A stretch of DNA of 64,000 nt, taken from positions 1 to 64,000 of the forward strand of contig JANOPA010000072.1 of NCBI GenBank assembly GCA_031421635.1, written 5' to 3'. Numbering within the stretch: the first letter of the stretch is position 1; each line of letters opens with the position of its first letter. Shown piece after piece: positions 8,194-15,021 of this stretch. The notes beneath the pieces are model-generated. The model was given only the letters and a program-made list of their open reading frames with translations, did no database searches and was not told where the DNA came from. The position numbers were made by a program, and so were the translations under genes. The stretch comes from JAPOKJ01 sp031421635. GTDB taxonomy: Bacteria; Pseudomonadota; Gammaproteobacteria; Burkholderiales; Burkholderiaceae_E.

Positions 8194-8430
8194 CACTCGT
8201 GCATCGGGTGCTGCGGCTACAAGCCAAGAGCATTCAGGCATTCGAGGGTGATTTCCCGAGCAGGTGCCAGAGCCTCGACTTCGAGAGCTGTAGTGAAGTC
8301 GGTGAGATTTCTGGCTTGCTGAGCACTTCTTACCTCCCTAGGTGCTTGAGCCGAATGCCCCCAAGTTGTCCAAGAGATCGTGCGATCTCTGCCGAGAATT
8401 TCCCGCCTTCTACGCTTATTCTCTGGCTCA
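8194..8430 (+). ncRNA. Candidate structured RNA between the DUF4337 gene and scpB
   Basis: The 350 bases from 8158 to 8507 hold no convincing gene, but they form several consistent stems. GGCATTCG (8237-8244) pairs with CGAATGCC (8352-8359) and encloses two hairpins: CGACTTC (8276-8282) with GAAGTCG (8295-8301), and an 8-bp stem at 8321-8328/8340-8347. Two more hairpins follow: AGAGATCG with CGATCTCT (8373-8390) and GCCGAGAAT with ATTCTC-T-GGC (8391-8427). A TATACT box at 8182-8187 could start it near 8194, but no -35 match is seen. I do not recognise a known RNA family. It could be a free RNA or the scpB leader; no U-rich terminator is visible. Confidence 0.4.
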
Positions 8431-8507
8431 ATGCCCAGGTTTTGCGTGTTTTGCGGGACCTGTCCTTTAGGGTCATTGGATGACCATTGAACATTGTTGA
8501 AGCTTTG

Positions 8508-9356
8508 ATGCAGGAAATTCAACCCAAACATGTAATTGAAGCCGCGCTTTTGTCTGCGGAGTCTCCCCTGTCAATCTCAAGCTTGCGAATTTTGTTTAAC
8601 GACGAGATGGGCAAGGCGGCAATGGAAGTCTTATTGATCGAATTGCAAGGCGAATGGCAGGAACGGGGAGTTCAGCTCGCTGAAACCGCGACTGGCTGGC
8701 GCTTCCAAACTGCTCCCGCGATGGCCGTCTTTTTGGAGCGCCTCAATCCAGAGCGGCCGGCTCGTTACTCTCGGGCGGTGATGGAAACTTTAGCGATTAT
8801 CGCCTATCGTCAACCGGTCACGCGTGGTGATATTGAAGATATTCGTGGCGTGTCGGTCTCATCCACGGTGATCAAATCTTTAGAAGATCGTGCCTGGATA
8901 GAAGTCATTGGCCATAAGGACGTCCTGGGTCGACCCGCCTTGTTTGGCACGACGCGAAAGTTTTTAGACGATCTTGGCTTGGCCTCGATTGGCGACTTGC
9001 CCGAGTTGAATGTGACTTCCAGTCTTTCTGAAATGGGAGACGCAATTGAACAACAGGTGATTGAATTTCCAGCCGATCCCAATGCGCTTGTCGCGGTGAT
9101 TGCGAGTGAGGGCCAGGAAGACACTGATCAGGGCATGACCTCCGAAGGTGCCATTGAATTAATACCCTCTTCGCCCGTCTTAGAAATGACTGGGCAAGCA
9201 ATACTTCTGCAAACTCCCGAATTGTCCACTCCCGAGTTGTCCACTCCCGAATTGCCCACTCCCGAAGTGGACGAAACTTCGTCCGCCGACGACACACAGA
9301 CTCAGGAAGTCATTCATGAAGCAGAGCGACTTGATCGATCAGAACCCAAAGCCTGA
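8508..9356 (+). CDS. scpB: Segregation and condensation protein B
   Basis: ScpB binds ScpA and the SMC ATPase to compact and separate the chromosome. Residues about 1-175 hold the two winged-helix domains with the family pattern RYSRAVMETLAIIAYRQPVTRGDIEDIRGV and the GRPALFGTT strand. The C-terminal 100 residues are acidic, low-complexity and carry a PELST repeat. ATG at 8508 is chosen; an in-frame TTG at 8487 would add seven residues. The stop lies 41 bases inside rluB, so the two are coupled. The partner gene scpA is about 25 kb away on the other strand, an unlinked arrangement. Confidence 0.92.
   Translation: MQEIQPKHVIEAALLSAESPLSISSLRILFNDEMGKAAMEVLLIELQGEWQERGVQLAETATGWRFQTAPAMAVFLERLNPERPARYSRAVMETLAIIAYRQPVTRGDIEDIRGVSVSSTVIKSLEDRAWIEVIGHKDVLGRPALFGTTRKFLDDLGLASIGDLPELNVTSSLSEMGDAIEQQVIEFPADPNALVAVIASEGQEDTDQGMTSEGAIELIPSSPVLEMTGQAILLQTPELSTPELSTPELPTPEVDETSSADDTQTQEVIHEAERLDRSEPKA
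9213..9266 (+). repeat. 15-bp tandem repeat near the 3' end of scpB
   Basis: Three and a half copies of a 15-base unit, ACTCCCGAATTGTCC with small changes, encode the repeated pentapeptide TPELS/TPELP. The repeat is in frame, so it may vary in number between strains. Confidence 0.75.
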
Positions 9357-12204
9357 AGCAGGCCAGCCGCCTTCGAGTAGCCCGGCAGATGAGGCCGGCG
9401 CCGTGACCAGTCCCGTGGCCGATCAGCCCAAGCTGCGTGCCAAGCGTGCGCCCCGTGTGAAAAAGGATGTGGCCACTACATTCGACGAGGCAGCGAGTGA
9501 AAGAAGCCTAGCGGATTCCAGCGCCCTGACAAGCACGGCGCGCGAAATGGCGCCTCTGGCCGAGGCTTCGGCCGAAGCTAGTGCGCCAGCCAAGGCGCCC
9601 CGCAAGTCGAGATCTCGTGTTGTTGCGCCACTTTCAGTGGTGGCAGAGGTGGCGGTGCCTCTTGAAGTATCCAATCACCAGCCAGTGAACGAGGTTCCGC
9701 CCCAGCTGTCACACGAAGCTTCTCAAGAGGTCTCCTCGGCTGCCGAGCCTCAAGTGCAAGCAGGTTTTGAGGGTCAGTCTTTGGACCGCCCAGTGCGATC
9801 CGAGCGTGCGCCCCGCGGGCCTCGTCGTGGTCGCAGTCCACGTCAAGACCGCGAACACACTCGGGGAGAAATTAACCCGCAAACTGCCCAGGATGTCTCG
9901 CCTGACGGGCAACCTAACGTCGCTCAAGGTGATGTTCCCGCGAGCGAGTTTCCTGTCCAAGGGGCGGACGATAGCCGTCGCCCACCAAGGCACGCTCGCG
10001 GCGCTAGAGAGCGTGCTCCACAGGAACGTGGCCCAAGGCCTGAACGTGGTCCACGTCCTGAGCGTGGAGTGCGTTCAGAAAGTCAAAGGGATCGCAGCAT
10101 GGACAGTCCGGTCAGTTCGGAAGACGCTGCTCTGCCCATTCCCACTCATCATGTGGACGCTCCACTAGGGCTCACGATTGACCCCACTCGTCGTCGCGAG
10201 CGTAATGAGCCGAGTGAGTTTGATGAAAAGCTCCATAAGGTCTTGGCCGACGCCGGAATTGGTTCGCGTCGTGAGATGGAAGACCTTATCCAGGCCGGTC
10301 GAATTTCTGTGAATGGTCGCCCTGCACACACGGGCCAACGAGTAGGGCCCACCGATCAGATTCGTGTAAATGGTCGCACCCTTAAGCGCGCTAACGTCCC
10401 AACGCCTGCCCAGGTATTGTTGTATCACAAGCCAAGCGGTGAAATTTGCACCCGCGACGACCCGCAGCATCGGTCGACGGTTTACGAACGATTGCCCCGA
10501 CTTAAGGGAGCACGTTGGGTAGCGGTTGGTCGTTTAGATTTCAATACCGAAGGCCTGTTGGTGTTCACCACCTCGGGTGATCTTGCGAATAAGCTCATGC
10601 ACCCCCGCTATGGTTGGGAGCGTGAATACGCCGTGCGCGTTTTGGGCCGAATTAATGAGGACGCTCAAAAGCGCTTACTCGAAGGCATTCAACTCGAAGA
10701 CGGTATTGCTAAAGTCAACTCTATCTCTGAGATTGGTGGCGAGGCGGCAAATGCCTGGTACAAAGTATGCATTTCGGAAGGAAGAAACCGCGAAGTGCGG
10801 CGCCTGATGGAAGCCGTGGGCGTAATTGTCAGCCGCTTGGTGCGAGTGCGCTTTGGGCCGATTGGCTTACCTCCGGGATTGAGCCGAACGCGTTGGGTGG
10901 AACTCACCCCTGGAGATGTGTTCGAGCTGGAGAATCTTGTGAAAAAGCAAGTTCTTATCAGTGAGGGGCGTGACCCGGCCGAAATTGAGGCCGTTCTATC
11001 CGCTGCCGTTGGAGCGCGCCGTAAGCTCGCCGAGCGCGATCTTGAAGATGACTATGACAACGAAGGTCGTCCAGATTTTGATAATGAATCCACGCAGGTT
11101 TATTACGACGATGAACCCATTCCTGCGCACGTTGATGTCGGCGTCGTTGATGATTCCGTTCCGGAATTAGTCGGTGAGCAGGCCGAAGATGATTGGCAGC
11201 CCCGTTCGGCCAATGCTCACCTTGAAGGGATTAGCAAAGTAGTCCGTAAAGGCGATAAATCAAAAGGCGCCAAGGGCGCCAAGTCGGCTCGCGGTAGGAG
11301 TTTTGTGCCGGGTCAGGGCGCAGCTCGGAGCGGTCCAGGAGCGCCTACTTTTGGAGTGCGCGCCGGGGCAGGAGGCGGCCAAGGTAAGAACCGAAATTTC
11401 AAAGATCGTGGGCGTGCTCCGGCACCTGCGGGTATTTGGGACCCTTCAGCAGCGACGGGTCCTTGGACCGGTGGCCCGATGGGCCCGGCCTTCGGTACTG
11501 GTCAAGATCGGCCCCAGGGCGGGCGGCCAGCTCGGGGTCCTCGTCCTGGTGGGCCTGGACCCGGCTCAGGGGGGCAGGCCGGTCGACGCCCTAGCGGCCC
11601 TGGGGGGCGTGGTCCTGGGCGCGGAGGCGTGCAGGGCGGCCAAGGCGGCCAAGGCGGCCAGGGAAATCGTCAAGGCGGCCGAGGTGGTCCTGGAGGCCGC
11701 GCTGATCAGGGCAATCCGCAGGTGGACGGCCAAAGCTTCACTCAAAATTTTGATGACAACGCCGGTGTCGACGGGAACGTGGCGGTTGGAGCGGGCCACG
11801 CTCAAGCACGGCGTCCCGGCGGTGGTCGCGGCAATCAAGGTCAGAGCGGTATGGGCGGCCAAGGGCGTGGCCCAGGTCATGGCGCACGAGGACGCGGGCC
11901 AGGTGGTGGACGTGGACCGGGTGGCGGTCAAGGGGGCAATCAAGCCGGTGGTCAAGGGCGAAGAGCACCTGCTCAGACAGAGGGCCAGGCTCAGGGCGGC
12001 GCGGCTCACGGTGACGCAACGCCAGGTTCGGGCTCCGGATTCTCTGACCCCAATTCAGGGGCAGGTAATGGATTTGGCCAAAACACTGGTCGCGTTAAAC
12101 CTCGTCGCCCCAACCGCAGCGGCCCAAGAAGGCCTCCTGAGGGTCAGGGTGGTGGGTCGACTGGTGGCACCGGTGGTGCTCCAATGCCGGATCAGGGCGA
12201 TTAG
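9316..12204 (+). CDS. rluB: 23S rRNA pseudouridine synthase (RluB/RsuA family) with very long disordered arms
   Basis: RNA-modifying enzyme predicted to make pseudouridine in 23S rRNA (position 2605 in the E. coli enzyme). The core is ordinary: an S4 RNA-binding domain near residues 300-345 and the synthase domain near 355-540, with the catalytic Asp in GRLDFNTEGLL (about residue 407). Around it lie a 290-residue Ala/Pro/Glu/Arg-rich N-terminal arm and a Gly/Arg/Gln-rich C-terminal arm of about 330 residues after an acidic stretch. The whole protein is 962 residues, while a family core needs about 250-300. ATG at 9316 has AGGAAG 8 bases before it and overlaps scpB by 41 bases. The arms resemble RNA-binding RGG-type disorder; their role is unknown. 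Confidence 0.9.
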   Translation: MKQSDLIDQNPKPEAGQPPSSSPADEAGAVTSPVADQPKLRAKRAPRVKKDVATTFDEAASERSLADSSALTSTAREMAPLAEASAEASAPAKAPRKSRSRVVAPLSVVAEVAVPLEVSNHQPVNEVPPQLSHEASQEVSSAAEPQVQAGFEGQSLDRPVRSERAPRGPRRGRSPRQDREHTRGEINPQTAQDVSPDGQPNVAQGDVPASEFPVQGADDSRRPPRHARGARERAPQERGPRPERGPRPERGVRSESQRDRSMDSPVSSEDAALPIPTHHVDAPLGLTIDPTRRRERNEPSEFDEKLHKVLADAGIGSRREMEDLIQAGRISVNGRPAHTGQRVGPTDQIRVNGRTLKRANVPTPAQVLLYHKPSGEICTRDDPQHRSTVYERLPRLKGARWVAVGRLDFNTEGLLVFTTSGDLANKLMHPRYGWEREYAVRVLGRINEDAQKRLLEGIQLEDGIAKVNSISEIGGEAANAWYKVCISEGRNREVRRLMEAVGVIVSRLVRVRFGPIGLPPGLSRTRWVELTPGDVFELENLVKKQVLISEGRDPAEIEAVLSAAVGARRKLAERDLEDDYDNEGRPDFDNESTQVYYDDEPIPAHVDVGVVDDSVPELVGEQAEDDWQPRSANAHLEGISKVVRKGDKSKGAKGAKSARGRSFVPGQGAARSGPGAPTFGVRAGAGGGQGKNRNFKDRGRAPAPAGIWDPSAATGPWTGGPMGPAFGTGQDRPQGGRPARGPRPGGPGPGSGGQAGRRPSGPGGRGPGRGGVQGGQGGQGGQGNRQGGRGGPGGRADQGNPQVDGQSFTQNFDDNAGVDGNVAVGAGHAQARRPGGGRGNQGQSGMGGQGRGPGHGARGRGPGGGRGPGGGQGGNQAGGQGRRAPAQTEGQAQGGAAHGDATPGSGSGFSDPNSGAGNGFGQNTGRVKPRRPNRSGPRRPPEGQGGGSTGGTGGAPMPDQGD

Positions 12205-12310
12205 TCGGAAGTGTTCGTGTTGGGGCTTTAAATACGCTCTTTGCAAGGCGTCAAGGCGCCTTAGGCTTCAAATGACTTCAGATTATGGCCATTTTTGTTC
12301 CAAAACAGGC

Positions 12311-12316
12311 TATAAT
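12311..12316 (+). promoter_or_regulatory. -10 box before the rimP-nusA-infB leader
   Basis: A perfect TATAAT is found about 105 bases after rluB. The expected -35 position shows no good match. It would start a transcript near 12323 that runs through a structured leader into rimP. No better promoter is visible between the leader terminator and rimP. Confidence 0.45.
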
Positions 12317-12321
12317 CGAAG

Positions 12322-12590
12322 GCTAGCGACAAATTCGTTACCTCTACGCTTCTATTGTTCGTTGGTGTGAGCTCTCTGACTTCAAAAAATTTGAGGTCGC
12401 CGAAGATTACGTGAACGTTGATTGTTTTAAGAAGTTGCAGGGCACTGGCGAAGGGGTTGATTTAGGGTAGGGCGCTTTTAGTGGCGCTAACGAGTATTTT
12501 GCGGTAACGCAGGAATTCCTACTAAATCAACCTTGGTAGCGAGTTCAAATCATTAAAAAATGGGCTCTTTCAGGCCCATTTTTTTTTGGA
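12322..12590 (+). ncRNA. Structured leader RNA (or free small RNA) upstream of rimP
   Basis: The gap 12205-12685 has no gene but strong RNA structure. A 9-bp hairpin lies at 12378-12398 (GACTTCAAA with TTTGAGGTC). A long stem follows: GGTTGATTTA (12455-12464) with TAAATCAACC (12523-12532), extended after a 2-base bulge by GTAGG with CCTAC (12467-12471/12518-12522). It encloses a GCGC hairpin (12472-12487) and a TGCG-GTAA-CGCA hairpin (12500-12511) with a GNRA-type tetraloop. An intrinsic terminator ends it at 12587. Because the terminator stands between the only visible promoter and rimP, I read this as an attenuator controlling rimP-nusA-infB. NusA autoregulation of this operon is known in E. 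coli. A free RNA is the alternative. Confidence 0.5.
12555..12587 (+). terminator. Intrinsic terminator in the rimP leader
   Basis: AATGGGC pairs with GCCCATT across an 8-base loop (stem 12559-12565/12574-12580), flanked by A-run and T-run that can extend the pairing, and followed by seven further Ts. It lies about 100 bases before the rimP start codon. Confidence 0.85.
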
Positions 12591-12685
12591 ATTTGGCCTT
12601 CACAGTTGTCGCACATTGCGTTGGAAGACGGGTGTGGAAACTTCAGTCTTGTGGCGGGCGCGGAAACTGGTGGTAAAAGGCAAAA

Positions 12686-13414
12686 TTGGCGGCAATCGAA
12701 AAGATTATTGAAGAATGTGTTGAAGGTCTAGGCTATGAACTCGTGGATGTCGAGTTTGTGGGCGGTGGGCTGCTGCGCGTTTCGATCGATCTAAAAGAGA
12801 GTGATCCACGCGCTTTGTTGCCGATTGCAGATGCAAGCATTAAGCGCGTGAGTATCGAAGATTGCGAAGCAGTGAACCGGCAGTTAGGGCATGTTTTGAT
12901 GGTCGAAGATTACGACTACCAAAGGCTTGAAATAGCCTCGCCCGGTTTGGATCGCCCCTTGCGCAAGGAGATTGACTTCAGGCGCTTTGAAGGTTTTACC
13001 GTGACGGTGAAATTAAGGACGGCATTCAAGGGCCGTAAGAATTTTGAGGGTGTGTTGAGCACCGAGGCTGACGGCAATTTTGCACTCGAATTGGGTGCTG
13101 TTCCTTTGCATGGTGTTAAAGGTCAACAGCAGGTAAAAGCGGAGTTAAATGCGGGTGGAAAATCTCGTCGAGGCGCAGCGCCGAAAGGCGTCTTGGCTTC
13201 GGGCAAGCCACCCAGTAAAACGGCCTTGAAAAAGGCAGCGGCCTTAGCCGCGAGGGAAAAGATGTTGGCGAGTCGTGCCGAGGCCATAGAGGCTCTTGCC
13301 AAGGCTGGTGTTGATAAAGATCGTGCTGGCAAAGCCAGTCATGAAGAATTAGTGACCAAGTTGGTGTTCTCGTTGGATGAAATCGAGAAAGCCAAGTTGG
13401 TTCCTGTTGTGTAA
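12686..13414 (+). CDS. rimP: Ribosome maturation factor RimP with an inserted basic segment
   Basis: RimP helps late assembly of the 30S ribosomal subunit. The N-terminal domain shows IEKIIEECVEGLGYELVDVEF and the conserved EDCEAVNRQLG and LEIASPGLDRPLRK stretches. The C-terminal SH3-like domain is split. After the strand around residues 130-145 comes a Lys/Ala-rich helical insertion of roughly 80 residues, then the normal final strand VFSLDEIEKAKLVPVV. Hence 242 residues instead of about 150. The start is TTG at 12686 with AAAGG 5 bases upstream. Fourth-from-start context is rluB, then the leader; nusA follows 18 bases later in the same operon. Confidence 0.9.
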   Translation: MAAIEKIIEECVEGLGYELVDVEFVGGGLLRVSIDLKESDPRALLPIADASIKRVSIEDCEAVNRQLGHVLMVEDYDYQRLEIASPGLDRPLRKEIDFRRFEGFTVTVKLRTAFKGRKNFEGVLSTEADGNFALELGAVPLHGVKGQQQVKAELNAGGKSRRGAAPKGVLASGKPPSKTALKKAAALAAREKMLASRAEAIEALAKAGVDKDRAGKASHEELVTKLVFSLDEIEKAKLVPVV

Positions 13415-13432
13415 ACGAGTGGAGAAGAAAAG

Positions 13433-14917
13433 ATGAGCCGTGAGGTTTTGCTTTTGGTCGATGCGCTAGCGCGCGAGAAAAATGTACAGCGCGAAATCGT
13501 ATTTCAGGCGCTTGAAGGTGCGCTGGCTTCAGCCACCAAGAAACGTTTCGTTGACGAAACTGACGTGCGTGTCTCAATCGACAGGGAGTCGGGTGAATAT
13601 GACGCGTTCCGTCGTTGGCAAGTTGTGCCTGATGGTGAGCTCGAAGATCATGATTTGCAAATTATTCTCACCGAAGCACGCAAACAAATTGGCGATATTC
13701 AAATCGGCGATTTTATTGAATCTGAACTTGAGCCTGCGGAGCTCGGTAGGATCGGTGCGCAAGCTGCCAAGCAAGTAATCTTGCAACGCATCCGCGATGC
13801 CGAGCGTGAGCAAATCATTAACGATTTCATGCAACGCGGCGACATGATTTTGAACGGCACGGTTAAGCGTGTTGATCGTGAAGGCATTGTGGTTGAGTCG
13901 GGCAAGATAGAAGGCCGCTTGGCTCGCGATCAAATGATTCCTAAAGAGAATCTTCGCGTCGGCGACCGGGTCCGGGCGTTTGTAACCCGCCCCAATATCG
14001 AAGGTCGTGGCCCACAGCTTATTTTGTCGCGTACTTCGCCAGAGTTTATTAAATATCTGTTCTCGGTAGAAGTGCCGGAAATCGAGCAAGGCTTGCTCGA
14101 AATTAAAGCTGCTGCTCGCGATCCGGGTGTTCGTGCCAAGATTGCCGTGCATACCAGTGATCGGCGGATCGATCCGATCGGTACTTGCGTCGGTGTGCGT
14201 GGATCCCGTGTGCAAGCGGTGACGGGCGAACTCGGTGGCGAGCGCGTAGACATTGTGCTGTGGTCAGAAGATCCCGCTCAATTTGTGATCGGCGCCTTGG
14301 CTCCGGCCAATGTGAGCTCTATCGTGGTTGACGAAGACAAGCACAGCATGGACGTCGTGGTTGATGAAGATAATTTGGCGCTGGCGATTGGCGCGGGTGG
14401 GCGCAATGTTCGTCTGGCTGCAGAGTTGACCGGTTGGCAAATCAATATTATGTCGGCTGAACAGAGCGTTGAGAAATCGCAAGGTGAGCGTCAGGGCATT
14501 CGTGACCTGTTCATTGCCAAGCTGGATGTCGACGAAGATGTGGCAGACATTTTGATCGACGAAGGTTTTACTAACCTGGAAGAGGTGGCCTACGTACCGG
14601 TCGCCGAGATGCTCGAAATTGAAGCTTTCGATGAGGATACCGTTACCGAGCTGCGTAATCGCGCTCGTAATGCCTTGTTGACTGAAGCGATTGCGACTGA
14701 AGAAAAAATTGATGCAGCTTCGCAAGACCTGCTCTCGCTCGAAGGTATGGATAAAGAGTTGGTGGCCAAATTATCGGATGCCAATGTTCATACTCGCGAT
14801 GATCTCGCCGAATTGGCGGTTGACGAGTTGGTCGAAGCGACTGGTGTGAACGAAGAACGTGCGAAGGATCTGATTATGAAAGCTCGCGCACATTGGTTTA
14901 CTGACGAAGCGGCTTGA
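13433..14917 (+). CDS. nusA: Transcription termination/antitermination protein NusA
   Basis: RNA polymerase-binding factor that promotes pausing, termination and antitermination. Domains in order: N-terminal RNAP-binding domain (about 1-125), S1 (about 133-200, starting near DMILNGTVKRVDREGIVVE), KH1 and KH2 (about 225-345, with GTCVGVRGSRVQAV and IGAGGRNVRLAAELTGW), and two C-terminal acidic repeats (about 365-494). This is the full proteobacterial form of 494 residues. A GGAGAAGAAA ribosome site precedes the ATG. It lies between rimP and infB as in most bacteria. Confidence 0.97.
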   Translation: MSREVLLLVDALAREKNVQREIVFQALEGALASATKKRFVDETDVRVSIDRESGEYDAFRRWQVVPDGELEDHDLQIILTEARKQIGDIQIGDFIESELEPAELGRIGAQAAKQVILQRIRDAEREQIINDFMQRGDMILNGTVKRVDREGIVVESGKIEGRLARDQMIPKENLRVGDRVRAFVTRPNIEGRGPQLILSRTSPEFIKYLFSVEVPEIEQGLLEIKAAARDPGVRAKIAVHTSDRRIDPIGTCVGVRGSRVQAVTGELGGERVDIVLWSEDPAQFVIGALAPANVSSIVVDEDKHSMDVVVDEDNLALAIGAGGRNVRLAAELTGWQINIMSAEQSVEKSQGERQGIRDLFIAKLDVDEDVADILIDEGFTNLEEVAYVPVAEMLEIEAFDEDTVTELRNRARNALLTEAIATEEKIDAASQDLLSLEGMDKELVAKLSDANVHTRDDLAELAVDELVEATGVNEERAKDLIMKARAHWFTDEAA

Positions 14918-15021
14918 TTGGAAGATTTAACCTTGAAGCCGAGTGATCTCAAGTTGCAGCCATTGCAGCGCTCGGTGTGGTTGGCCCAATTTGGTCCTGT
15001 GGGGATAACGGAGTCCGGTGA

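Noticed and set aside
8217..8531. Short frames on both strands in the gap before scpB
   Set aside because: Neither the minus-strand 104-codon frame nor the plus-strand 133-codon frame has a ribosome site or recognisable sequence; the stems cross both frames.
11640..11700. CAAGGCGGC repeats as a CRISPR or regulatory repeat
   Set aside because: The 9-base units are in frame and encode Gly-Gly-Gln runs of the RluB tail; there are no spacers.
11303..12370. 355-codon plus-strand frame inside the 3' half of rluB
   Set aside because: It lies in the Gly-rich low-complexity region in another frame; composition is an echo of the repeat codons, and no domain is visible.
12322..12590. tmRNA, 6S RNA, RNase P RNA or SRP RNA in the rimP leader
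   Set aside because: None of the conserved sequence blocks of these RNAs could be found.
13116..13577. 153-codon minus-strand frame over rimP/nusA
   Set aside because: Antisense to two certain genes and lacking any domain-like sequence.
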